The notes under the pieces are model-generated. The model ran no database searches. It saw only the letters and a list, made by a program, of their open reading frames with translations, and was not told the origin of the DNA. This document shows, piece after piece, positions 20,632-29,494 of a stretch of 64,000 nucleotides of DNA; positions within the stretch are counted from its first letter, which is position 1; each line of letters begins with the position of its first letter. The DNA comes from Phycisphaeraceae bacterium (lineage in GTDB: Bacteria; Planctomycetota; Phycisphaerae; Phycisphaerales; UBA1924): NCBI GenBank assembly GCA_019636795.1, contig JAHBWW010000002.1:372001-436000 (forward strand), read 5' to 3'. Position numbers and translations under genes: made by a program.

Positions 20632-21873
20632 ATGCCCCTTCGCATCCTCCACATCTCCACACGCCTCATCCTCGGCGGAAGTCAGGAGAACACCATCCTC
20701 TCCTGCGAAGGTCAGTCTCGCCTCGGCCACAATGTCCACCTCGCCTTCGGCCCGATCTATGGCCCCGAAGGCTCCATGCTCGATCGCGTCCACGCCTTCA
20801 ACAAACACGCCGCCCAACCGATCACCACACACGAAATTCCCGATCTCGTCCGCGAAGTTCACCCCTTGCGCGACCGCCGAGGCCTCCACCAACTTCGCAA
20901 CCTCATCGAACTCATCGAGCCCGATATCGTCCACACCCATTCATCCAAAGCCGGAATCCTCGGCCGCTTCGCCGCACATCAATGCCTCCGCAAGCCAGTG
21001 CGCACGGGCCGAGCACCTATCGGCATCGTCCACACCATCCACGGCCCGCCCTTCATGCCCATCGAAGGCCCCCCGCTGCGCCGCCTCAAAACCCGCACCC
21101 TCAACCACCTCTACACCATCGCCGAACGCGCCGCCGCACAACGCTGCCACCTCATCGTCTCCGTTGCCGACGCCATGACTTCACAGTTCCTCGCACGCCG
21201 CATCGGCTCGCCCGATCAATACACCACCATTCGAAGCGGGATCGAACTCGAGCCATACCTCAACCCCACCTCCGACCAGACCCGCGACGCGATACGCCAA
21301 CACCTCGGCCTCGCGCCACACCACTTCGTCATCGGCACCGTCGCACGACTCGCCGAACACAAAGGACACGACGACATCCTCACCGCCCTCGCCCCACTCC
21401 TCCGCGAACGCCCGCACTGGCGACTGCTCTGGGTCGGCGATGGATGGTGGAAAGACCGCCTGCTCGCCCGCGCACGCGATCTCGCCATCGACTCAAGCCT
21501 CATCACCACCGGCCTCGTTCCCGCCTCCGAAATCCCAGGCCTCATGCGGGCCATGGACATCCTCTGCCACCCATCCTCACGCGAAGGCCTCCCACGCACC
21601 GTCCCACAAGCCCTCATCGCAGGCACATGCCCCGTCGCCTACGACGTCGATGGCACCGGCGAAGTCTGCCGCGACATGATCACAGGCCGCCTCATCCCTC
21701 ACGCCGATCTCGACGCCCTGCGCAACGCCGTCATCATGCTTGCAGACAACCCCGAACTTCGCGCCCGCCTCGCTGCAACCGGCCAGGCTGAATGTCTCGA
21801 ATCGTTCAGTGCCCAGCGAATGGTCCAACAACTCCAAGAGGTCTACTCCCGTGCGCTCTCGATGGCTCGCTAG
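20632..21873 (+). CDS. GT4-family glycosyltransferase
   Basis: The 413-residue protein has the GT-B pattern. Its N-terminal domain begins MPLRILHISTRLILGGSQEN, typical of family 4 enzymes that act on lipid-linked or capsular sugars. The C-terminal nucleotide-sugar domain has FVIGTVARLAEHKGHDDIL, VGDGWWKDRL, LITTGLVPASEIPGLMRAMD and the acidic motif SSREGLPRTVPQALIAG. It has no membrane helix, so it is probably cytoplasmic or peripheral. Donor and acceptor sugars cannot be read from sequence. Its end overlaps the next gene by 23 bp. Confidence 0.88.
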   Translation: MPLRILHISTRLILGGSQENTILSCEGQSRLGHNVHLAFGPIYGPEGSMLDRVHAFNKHAAQPITTHEIPDLVREVHPLRDRRGLHQLRNLIELIEPDIVHTHSSKAGILGRFAAHQCLRKPVRTGRAPIGIVHTIHGPPFMPIEGPPLRRLKTRTLNHLYTIAERAAAQRCHLIVSVADAMTSQFLARRIGSPDQYTTIRSGIELEPYLNPTSDQTRDAIRQHLGLAPHHFVIGTVARLAEHKGHDDILTALAPLLRERPHWRLLWVGDGWWKDRLLARARDLAIDSSLITTGLVPASEIPGLMRAMDILCHPSSREGLPRTVPQALIAGTCPVAYDVDGTGEVCRDMITGRLIPHADLDALRNAVIMLADNPELRARLAATGQAECLESFSAQRMVQQLQEVYSRALSMAR

Positions 21874-23896
21874 ATTCTCCCTCGCCGCCCTCGCCCTGTC
21901 GCTCGCTGCGCCAGCCTGCGCTCAACTCCTCTCCTTCGATCGCTCCGCACCCACCGCCGACACCCTCACCGCAACCAACGAACTCGCTGCTTTCCTCAAC
22001 TCCCAGGCAACTTCCATCCAGGCCCTCGACGATCCAACCCCGGGCCTGCTCGCCGCCGCCGCAATCCGCCGCGTCGCAGCCGCCATGCTCACCAGCGGCG
22101 AAGCGCTGGGCGACCTCGGCAGCGTCCGCTGCATCACCGCCCGAACCCTCCTCCACGCCATTCCCCAACTCGACTCCGCCTTCACCGCCGATGCGCCAAT
22201 CCTCACCGACCCCGCCCTGCGCATGCTCGCTGCCGATCTCAACGCCCTCGCCCAAGCCATCCCGCGCACCGACGAACAACTCGACCGCGCCCTGCGCGAC
22301 GCTCTGGCTCCACTCACCAACATCACCAACCCCCCCGGCCCCGCCTGGCACATTCCTTCAACGCCGCCACCACAACTCCCCATCCTCTCACCAGCCGATC
22401 GTGCAGCAATCGACCCCCTGCTCTCCGCGCTCGACCGCGCACGTCAGTTTCCTTCGCACGCGCCCAGCGCCGAACGAACCTACGCCCTCCTCGCCCCAGC
22501 CTGTGCCGTACTCAACGCGCCATCATGGCTCACCCCCGACGCACGCGATGTCCTTCGAACCCAACTCCACTCCGCCATCGCACGCTGCCTCGACCCCGCC
22601 GACGCCGACCGAGGCCTGCACGATCTCGAACACCTCGCCCGCGTCGCCACCACGCTCCGAGCCTTCGGCTCCATCAAAGCCGGCCCAGCCAAAAAAATCG
22701 CCACCGATCGCATCAACACCATCATCGTCGAGGCCGCAAACGACCGCCTCCGCAGCCGACGTGTCTTCGCCGCCGCAGCCACAGTCCTCGCTGCACACGC
22801 CGACGATTCCATCCTCTCGCGTGAACCTCAACTCCCAACCCCCCTTCGCGTCGCATGGCGCTCGGCCGCCGACGATCTCGCCGCATCACAAACCCGCCTC
22901 CTCAGCGCGCTCATCGAGCTCCTCGACCGCCCAGACCCCCTCGGCGAACCCGCGCTCCTCAGCGCCCTGCGCGCCCACCGCGAAAACCGCCAGTTCCTCG
23001 AAAGTCTCGACGCACTCGCCTCCGCCATCTCCGCCCAAACCTCCCCCGCCTCTCGCCCTCGACTCGCCAACACCTACTCGCGCCTTGCGCCCCGACTCAT
23101 CACACTCGGGCGCGACATGGCAAAACCCGGCCCCGCACGCGACGACGCCCGCAACGCACTCCTCACCATCGCCCACGCCGCTCGCCTCGCCGCCCCCTCA
23201 CCCGCCGAACAACAACTCCGCCACGCTGCCGATGGCACACTCGACCAGCGCGAAACCTGGCATCGCGTCCTGCCCGATCAACCTCCGCTGCTCATCGCAC
23301 GCATCGATCTGGCGCGCAACGAACTGCTCGAAACCCTTCTCGATCCCTCCGCCGCTGCGCATCTCTCCCCACGCACACAACACCTCCAGCGCCTCGATTC
23401 CACCGTTGCCACGCTCGACGCTGCCATCCGTGTCATCGCTGCCGACCCATCTCTCCTCGCGCCCTGGGCCGCATGGCAAATCTCCGATCACGCATGGCAA
23501 GCGCTCGTCGAATCGCTCGAACGCGCCGCCCGCGATCTCGCCAACGCCGCAATCAGCAATCCTGCCAACAGCAATGCCCCCCCCGACGCCCCCTTCACCT
23601 CAACCGCCCACCTCGTCGCTCGCCTGCTCGATCTACCTCAACTCCTGCCCGACACGCCCCTCATCCAATCCACGCTCGCTCAGATCGCCCTCGGCCCGCC
23701 ACACACCCAGACCCTGCTCCTCGATCAACGCACAAGCATCGCACTCTTCTGCCGCCAACTCGAAGAACTCGCCTCCGCACGCCTCCGCAACGAGCCCGAC
23801 CGCGTTCGCGCCATCGAACAAACGCTCGAACGCACCGCCCGCGAAATCCTCCGCGCTCTCGACCGCATCAATCTTGCTCAAAACCCCCAGCCATAA
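21851..23896 (+). CDS. Large exported helical protein of unknown function
   Basis: Start placed at GTG 21851, which yields a signal peptide (RSRWLARFSLAALALSLAAP then ACAQ). The frame is open further upstream, but that part overlaps the glycosyltransferase. The 681-residue mature protein is Ala/Leu/Arg-rich and almost entirely helical by inspection, with many repeated Leu-rich helices (LLSALDRARQFPSHAPSAER; LLIARIDLARNELLETLLD). No catalytic motif was recognised. The overlap with the preceding gene suggests co-translation. The function is unknown. Confidence 0.7.
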   Translation: MRSRWLARFSLAALALSLAAPACAQLLSFDRSAPTADTLTATNELAAFLNSQATSIQALDDPTPGLLAAAAIRRVAAAMLTSGEALGDLGSVRCITARTLLHAIPQLDSAFTADAPILTDPALRMLAADLNALAQAIPRTDEQLDRALRDALAPLTNITNPPGPAWHIPSTPPPQLPILSPADRAAIDPLLSALDRARQFPSHAPSAERTYALLAPACAVLNAPSWLTPDARDVLRTQLHSAIARCLDPADADRGLHDLEHLARVATTLRAFGSIKAGPAKKIATDRINTIIVEAANDRLRSRRVFAAAATVLAAHADDSILSREPQLPTPLRVAWRSAADDLAASQTRLLSALIELLDRPDPLGEPALLSALRAHRENRQFLESLDALASAISAQTSPASRPRLANTYSRLAPRLITLGRDMAKPGPARDDARNALLTIAHAARLAAPSPAEQQLRHAADGTLDQRETWHRVLPDQPPLLIARIDLARNELLETLLDPSAAAHLSPRTQHLQRLDSTVATLDAAIRVIAADPSLLAPWAAWQISDHAWQALVESLERAARDLANAAISNPANSNAPPDAPFTSTAHLVARLLDLPQLLPDTPLIQSTLAQIALGPPHTQTLLLDQRTSIALFCRQLEELASARLRNEPDRVRAIEQTLERTAREILRALDRINLAQNPQP

Positions 23897-23940
23897 AAAG
23901 CCGGGCCGCAATCGAATCTTCAACTCAGACCACGCCCGCC

Positions 23941-25389
23941 TCAGCCTCTCGTCGCGCTCTCCGCAGCCTTGCGCGTCGCCGCTTCCAAAAGCAACCGCTT
24001 CGCCTCGCCCACCAGATAGCACGAACCCGTAATCAGAATCAGATCATCGCGCCCCACCGCACGCGATGCCATATTGATCGCGCTCTTCAGATCAGGCGCA
24101 ATCTGGCTCATCGTCCCCTTGATATCGCTGAACTTCTGCCGCAACTTCTCCGGATCCATCGCTCGAGGCGTGTCCGACGCCTGCGTAAAGATCATCTTGT
24201 CCGCTCCGCGACCAATCTCCGCAAGCATCTCCCCAACCGCCTTGTCAGCACAGCACCCGAAGATCGTCACAAGAGAATCGAATCGAAGGTGCGACCCAAC
24301 CGAATGCACAAGACACCTCAAGCTGTCCGGCGTGTGCGCAACATCCAGCAGAATCCGCGGGTCCGACCACGCAAGCTCCATCCGCCCCGCAACCTCCGTC
24401 TTGGCAAGCCCCAACGCAACTTCCTTCTCAGGCACCACAAACCCACGACCCGCCAACTGGTCCAGCAAGCCCAGCACCAGCCCGCAATTCGCCGCCTGAT
24501 GTTCCCCCCGCAAAGGCACCGCAATGTGCTCGTACTGCACACGATCCGTCGTCACACAGATCCGCGCATGCCGCCCAAGATTCGCGTCGGCCTCAATGCG
24601 GCACGAGTAATCCAGGCTCTCCCCAAGCACAAACAACGGCGCATCCATCCGCCCTGACGCCTCCTGAAACACCCGCACCACCGATTCCTCCTGTGGCACC
24701 GTCACCACCGGCACGCTCGGCTTGATGATCCCCGCCTTTTCCCCCGCAATCTCCTCAAGCGTCGAACCAAGAATCGCCGTGTGCTCCAGCTGAATCGCTG
24801 TCAATCCGCACGCAATCGGCAAAATCACATTTGTGCAATCCAGCCGCCCGCCAAGTCCCACCTCCACCACCGCAAGATCAACCGCAAGATGCGCAAAGTA
24901 CAAAAACGCCATCGCCGTCACAATCTCGAAGTACGTCGCCTCTCCCATGTCGCCATCAAGTTGCTCCGCCGCGCGACGACACCGCTCTGCCATCTGTACA
25001 AAATCATGCTCCGAAATCTGCTCACGACCGATCCGAATCCGCTCACGCACACTCACCAGATGCGGGCTCGTAAACAACCCCACCGCATACCCGCACTCCG
25101 ACAGCGCCGACGTCAGCATCTCGCACGTGCTGCCCTTGCCTTTGCTCCCCGCGATATGCACCGACGGAAACCCCGTCTGTGGCTCATCAAGCGCCGATAG
25201 CAGCGCACGCATCCGATCAAGCTTGAATCCGTCCGGATCACTCCGCGTCGGCTTCGTCCGCTCAAAGTTCACGCGGCTGTTCAAAAACCGTTCCGCGTCC
25301 TCAAACGTCCGAACGATCGTCCCCGCCCTGCGCCGAGGCTTGGCTTCAACCGACGCATCCACGCTCACGCCGCCAGGAGTTCGTGTCAT
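23941..25389 (-). CDS. folC: Folylpolyglutamate synthase / dihydrofolate synthase
   Basis: The enzyme adds glutamate to dihydropteroate and/or folates with ATP, in folate biosynthesis. Start ATG 25389 (MTRTPGGVSVDASVEAKPRR); the 122 upstream in-frame residues are Cys/Gly-rich and not protein-like. The 482 residues contain the Mur-ligase-type P-loop SVHIAGSKGKGSTCEML, GLFTSPHLVSVRERIRI, VVEVGLGGRLDCTNV, and ILLDVAHTPDSLRCL in the C-terminal domain. The length is slightly above the usual 420-450 because of a 45-residue N-terminal extension. It is convergent with the preceding exported-protein gene. Confidence 0.93.
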   Translation of the reverse strand: MTRTPGGVSVDASVEAKPRRRAGTIVRTFEDAERFLNSRVNFERTKPTRSDPDGFKLDRMRALLSALDEPQTGFPSVHIAGSKGKGSTCEMLTSALSECGYAVGLFTSPHLVSVRERIRIGREQISEHDFVQMAERCRRAAEQLDGDMGEATYFEIVTAMAFLYFAHLAVDLAVVEVGLGGRLDCTNVILPIACGLTAIQLEHTAILGSTLEEIAGEKAGIIKPSVPVVTVPQEESVVRVFQEASGRMDAPLFVLGESLDYSCRIEADANLGRHARICVTTDRVQYEHIAVPLRGEHQAANCGLVLGLLDQLAGRGFVVPEKEVALGLAKTEVAGRMELAWSDPRILLDVAHTPDSLRCLVHSVGSHLRFDSLVTIFGCCADKAVGEMLAEIGRGADKMIFTQASDTPRAMDPEKLRQKFSDIKGTMSQIAPDLKSAINMASRAVGRDDLILITGSCYLVGEAKRLLLEAATRKAAESATRG

Positions 25390-25451
25390 AGCAGGGCCGA
25401 TTGTACACGGATGTGCGACTCGCCGAAAGAACCTTCTTGCATTCTGCACAT

Positions 25452-26123
25452 TCACCCCAAACGCCGCACTCTTCTGCCAACCATCTCCCGCCTCAGTCCC
25501 GTTCGGCACACCACCACACTCACACCCCACGCTACCAGCACACCAACATACACATCGCTCGCCGAATGCGCACCCGCAAGCAGCCGCGTCACCGCACACC
25601 CGCACGCCGCCAGCAACGCAAGCCCCCCCGCCCCAGGCAGCAAACGCCAGATCACCAGCGCCGCACCGAACGCCACCGCAACATGACTGCTCGGCAGCCC
25701 AAGATTGCTCCCAAACTCCTGCGGATTCCAGATCGCCCCCAGAAAAGGGTTCCAATCCATCGCACCATCCGCATCAGGCCTGTGCCGACCGAACACCACC
25801 TTCAGCCCCTCAGCGATCAACCCCGAAACCACCGCACCAATCAGCACCCCAGCACCCAAAGGCGCACGCCCACGCTTGCGCCACTCCCACAGCACAATCG
25901 TCCCGCCGATCAACAACCACGTCGGCAAGTACCCCGCAGCACGAAACATCTGATACCAATCCTTCCCTTCCAGCCTCGCCTTGTGTTCAGGCCCCACCGC
26001 AAGCAGGGCATGCAACACCCCATCCAGCCACAACAGAACCACCCCAATCAACAACAGCACACCCGCACGCTTCAGCATCGCACGCCGCGCCATCCGTCGC
26101 TCGATCGGTGATCGGTAACTCAT
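25452..26123 (-). CDS. PAP2-family membrane phosphatase
   Basis: The 223-residue protein has about six membrane segments and the three PAP2 motifs: KVVFGRHRP (KxxxxxxRP), PSSH in NLGLPSSHVAVAFG, and RLLAGAHSASDV (RxxxxxHxxxD). Such enzymes hydrolyse lipid phosphates such as undecaprenyl pyrophosphate or phosphatidic acid on the outer face of the inner membrane. It lies 11 bases after a GT39-type glycosyltransferase on the same strand. A role in lipid-linked sugar recycling is plausible but not shown. Confidence 0.9.
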   Translation of the reverse strand: MSYRSPIERRMARRAMLKRAGVLLLIGVVLLWLDGVLHALLAVGPEHKARLEGKDWYQMFRAAGYLPTWLLIGGTIVLWEWRKRGRAPLGAGVLIGAVVSGLIAEGLKVVFGRHRPDADGAMDWNPFLGAIWNPQEFGSNLGLPSSHVAVAFGAALVIWRLLPGAGGLALLAACGCAVTRLLAGAHSASDVYVGVLVAWGVSVVVCRTGLRREMVGRRVRRLG

Positions 26124-26133
26124 TCAACCTCGC

Positions 26134-27708
26134 TCACTTCCTGCCCGACAAATCCGCCAGACCCCTATACCCATACCCCACAAACGCCAGCCTCCGATTC
26201 TTCGGCTCACCCGCAAGATATCCCAACTCCTCCACACGCTCAAAGCCCTGACGCCAGTACAACGCCTCCGATCCAATCAAAACCGCAGGCCTCCCACGCA
26301 ACCTCTCAAGCACCGCATCATTCCGCAAATCGCGATCTCGCCACAAATCATGCTGCGACTTGCGCCCCGACGCAAACATCGACGACGACGCAAACACATT
26401 CGCCCCCTCAGCCTTCCGCTCCTCCGACAAATAAAACGCCAACTGGCTCGCACGCCCGTAATGACTACAGATCACAAACCCCTCCAGGCCAGTCTCCGCC
26501 TCCAGCCTCCGCAACTCCCTCTCCACCGCCGCAGCATGTTCACGCATCCCGCTCACGCGATACACCGGCACCATTTCTCCAAACCGCGGATGCCGCGCCA
26601 GCAACGACAGATTCATGAACCCCACCAGCGACACCACCAACGCAATCAACGCCAGACGCCACACCGTCCGGACCAGCCGCAGCCTCTTGTCCAGCGCAAT
26701 CGGTACCATCCCGCTCGCCACCACCACAAAACCCGCAAACCCGCCCAGCGCCCAATTCCCCTCAGCCTCCGCCAGCAACGTCACCAGCAGATAAAAACCC
26801 AACACCGGCGCCGAAGCTTGCGCCATCAGCCTCACCGCCTCCGACTCCTTCCAGAACCGCACAAACCCGATCGTCCCCATCACCCCCACAGGCCCAATCA
26901 GCAGCAGCATCGCCAGATACTCCAGCGTCCACAACGGCGAATACCGCCAACCCTCAACCCCTTGCGTCGCGGGCATATCGCCCCCCGCAACGCCAAGGTG
27001 CCCCAGCAGGTGCCGCACCGTCACCCATTCATGCTGCAAATTCCAGATCGTCACCGGCACCAACCCAAGCAAAAACGCACCCACAAAACCAATCCACGCC
27101 CCAACCCCGATCCTCTTCCCCGAACGCCCCATCATTAACCCAGGCACCAGCCCGATCGCCAGCAGCACAATCGTGTACTTGAACAAAAACCCCACCGCCA
27201 GCGCAAGCCCAAGGCACACCATCCACCGACCACGCCCCGTCGCACGCGCCTTAAGCGCACACCCACACGCAACCATCCAGCACGCGATATACGGCCCATC
27301 AATCGTCATCAACAACGATGTCAACTGAAACGGCGGCACACACGCAAACAACACCGCTCCAAAAAACACCGCCCGACGATCCGCAAACACCAGCCCCGCA
27401 CACCACGCCGCCGCAAGACTCCCTATCGCCCCCGCCAACACCGCCGGTAGCCGCACCGCCCACTCCACATCCCCAAACACCGCTGTCGAAGCCGCAATCA
27501 CCCACGCAACACCAGGACCCTTCGAGTAGTACGACCACGCCGGCTGCTTCGCCCACTCCCAGTAATGCGCTTCATCTTCCGCCAGCGTGTACGAACTGAA
27601 GAAAACCAGAAACACCAGTCTTGCCACAGTCAACGCAATCACAAACCACACCGCAGCAGCAGGCGTCGCGTATTTCACAGACCAGTTGGGACGTGTCAGA
27701 TCGTTCAT
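26134..27708 (-). CDS. GT39/ArnT-type membrane glycosyltransferase
   Basis: Start ATG 27708 (MNDLTRPNWSVKYATP). The 524-residue protein has a first membrane helix followed by the acidic loop YTLAEDEAHYWEWAKQPAW, the catalytic acidic motif of the dolichyl-phosphate-mannose/ArnT superfamily. GPGVAWVIAAST and many further membrane helices (about ten in all) follow, and a soluble C-terminal part ends the protein. These enzymes use polyprenyl-phosphate sugars to modify lipids or proteins on the periplasmic side. It lies 10 bases after the LptF/G-like gene and 10 before the PAP2 gene, forming a likely envelope operon. Confidence 0.88.
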   Translation of the reverse strand: MNDLTRPNWSVKYATPAAAVWFVIALTVARLVFLVFFSSYTLAEDEAHYWEWAKQPAWSYYSKGPGVAWVIAASTAVFGDVEWAVRLPAVLAGAIGSLAAAWCAGLVFADRRAVFFGAVLFACVPPFQLTSLLMTIDGPYIACWMVACGCALKARATGRGRWMVCLGLALAVGFLFKYTIVLLAIGLVPGLMMGRSGKRIGVGAWIGFVGAFLLGLVPVTIWNLQHEWVTVRHLLGHLGVAGGDMPATQGVEGWRYSPLWTLEYLAMLLLIGPVGVMGTIGFVRFWKESEAVRLMAQASAPVLGFYLLVTLLAEAEGNWALGGFAGFVVVASGMVPIALDKRLRLVRTVWRLALIALVVSLVGFMNLSLLARHPRFGEMVPVYRVSGMREHAAAVERELRRLEAETGLEGFVICSHYGRASQLAFYLSEERKAEGANVFASSSMFASGRKSQHDLWRDRDLRNDAVLERLRGRPAVLIGSEALYWRQGFERVEELGYLAGEPKNRRLAFVGYGYRGLADLSGRK

Positions 27709-27718
27709 TGCTGCGCTG

Positions 27719-29422
27719 CTAATGTCGGCACACACGCCGATACGCCACAAACGTATACACGCACAGCCCCGCAACCCCCGCCCACATCACCGGCAGCCCG
27801 ATCACACCCATCCGGTGCGTCACCTGCTGCCCAGTATTGATCAGAATCACCGTCACCAGCGCCGGAAAGAAACTCCACAGATACACCACCAGAGGCAGCG
27901 TCTCCCGAAGCCGCAGCGCCGTCATCGCCCCCGTCAGCACCATCACAAAACACGACGCCGCCATCGCCATCCGCTCATGCTGCTTGCTCCTGATCTCGCG
28001 CCGCAACTTCACGATCTGCTCATCAAGCCGATCCGCCGCGCGTGCAATCGCTTCGACTCCCGATCCAAACCGCGCCTCCGCAGTCCGCGCCTCCGCAATC
28101 ACCTCCCGCGCACGCATCGGCCTCAATCGCGCCAACGTGTCACGCGGCGAATTCAAACCCCGAAACACCCGCTCAACACGCTCCGTCTCCCCTTCATCAT
28201 CCGCAAGGTCCAGCCCCGCCGCCGAACGCAACACCACGCCCTCAAGTCTCAACGTAAACCGAAGCGCCGTCGAATCCACAGGCCTCGTCGGGTCCGACTC
28301 CGGGCTCTCCGTCATCAACTCCCCCGCCAGCACGCTGAGTCGATCCACCCCACCCCCTCGCCTCTCGCCCCCAGGTCCCGGGTGATACACCTCCACCTCA
28401 ATCCGCCCTGTCCGCTCGCTCGGCATCAACTTCCACCCACCCCCAATCAGCCCCGGAGCATGCACCACAATGCTCCGCCCCTGATCGTCATCAAACCGCG
28501 CCTCGCCCTGATTCCGCAACGACTCGAGCACCATTGCCAGCGCCTCGCGCGCCGCGATCCGCCTCGCAACCTCCAGCCGTTGCGACTCAATCCAGTTCAT
28601 CCCCTCCGGCACTCGACTCAGCGACCTCAACTCCCCAAACGTCAAAAACTTCGGATCATCCTCAAACGGATTCGGAATCCGCACCGGCGCAAGCGTAAAC
28701 GTCTCCTGCCGATACAGCCCCCCACGATCCTTGATCCACCAATCCTCAAATCGAACCAGCGCCACCGCCTCATCCGTGTCATCAATCCCCGCCACCGACG
28801 CCGGTACCAGCCACAAATGCGCCTGCCGCGCCGAAAGATCCGTCTCCACAATCCCCGCCTTGTCAAACCCCACCGCCGTCACGCCCATCATCAGGTACTG
28901 ATCCAGCACCCCAGTCCCCGCCTCAGGCTCAATCCGCTTGATCCGCTCCGCATGAATCTGCAAATCCGCAAACTCCGCCGCCTCGCCCCGCTCGATCGTC
29001 CGCACCATCACCTGAATCAGATTCCGCCGAATCATCCCCTCCATCGAACGCAAAAATCTCGGTATCACCTGCTCATTGAGCAACATCAGCCCAACCGCCA
29101 GCACCAACCCCGTCATCACCGCAGGCATCACAAACGACCGATGGCTCACACCCGCCGATCGCGCCGCAATGAACTCATTGTCCTGCGTCAGCCTGTGATA
29201 CCCCAGCGTCGTCGCAAAACCCGCCGCAAACGGCAACGCAAACGCAAGCATCGGAGGTATCGCAAGCGCCATGAAGTGCAACGCCTCCATCGGCGTCAAC
29301 TTCCCATCCGCCAGAGGCTTCACCGTCGCAGCAAACGCAATCACAGTCACCAGCACCGCAGTGCTCAGCAGCACCAGCCGCCACAACTCCCGAAGTATGT
29401 ATCGCCACAACGTCCACGGCAT
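27719..29422 (-). CDS. LptF/LptG-family (YjgP/YjgQ) permease
   Basis: LptF and LptG form the membrane part of the ABC transporter that extracts lipopolysaccharide. Start ATG 29422 (MPWTLWRYILRELWRLVLLS) with GAGGG upstream. The frame runs on to 29962, but that part is antisense to cysS. The family hallmarks are visible: three or four N-terminal helices with TTLGYHRLTQDNEFIAARSA, GLMLLNEQVIPRFLRS, a large periplasmic beta domain, and three C-terminal helices (ERMAMAASCFVMVLTGAMTA). At 567 residues it is longer than the usual 360. The extra length lies in the periplasmic domain. No second permease or LptB is nearby. Confidence 0.85.
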   Translation of the reverse strand: MPWTLWRYILRELWRLVLLSTAVLVTVIAFAATVKPLADGKLTPMEALHFMALAIPPMLAFALPFAAGFATTLGYHRLTQDNEFIAARSAGVSHRSFVMPAVMTGLVLAVGLMLLNEQVIPRFLRSMEGMIRRNLIQVMVRTIERGEAAEFADLQIHAERIKRIEPEAGTGVLDQYLMMGVTAVGFDKAGIVETDLSARQAHLWLVPASVAGIDDTDEAVALVRFEDWWIKDRGGLYRQETFTLAPVRIPNPFEDDPKFLTFGELRSLSRVPEGMNWIESQRLEVARRIAAREALAMVLESLRNQGEARFDDDQGRSIVVHAPGLIGGGWKLMPSERTGRIEVEVYHPGPGGERRGGGVDRLSVLAGELMTESPESDPTRPVDSTALRFTLRLEGVVLRSAAGLDLADDEGETERVERVFRGLNSPRDTLARLRPMRAREVIAEARTAEARFGSGVEAIARAADRLDEQIVKLRREIRSKQHERMAMAASCFVMVLTGAMTALRLRETLPLVVYLWSFFPALVTVILINTGQQVTHRMGVIGLPVMWAGVAGLCVYTFVAYRRVCRH

Positions 29423-29494
29423 CAAGCCCTCATCGTACGCGACAACCCCCTCTCGCGCGGCAACCGACAACCCCCGCGAATACCATCCCACACC

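Noticed and set aside
27587-29494. A 630-residue in-frame extension upstream of cysS
   Set aside because: It is antisense to the LptF/G and GT39 genes, is Arg/His/Pro-rich and is not part of any CysS. The true start is ATG 29495.
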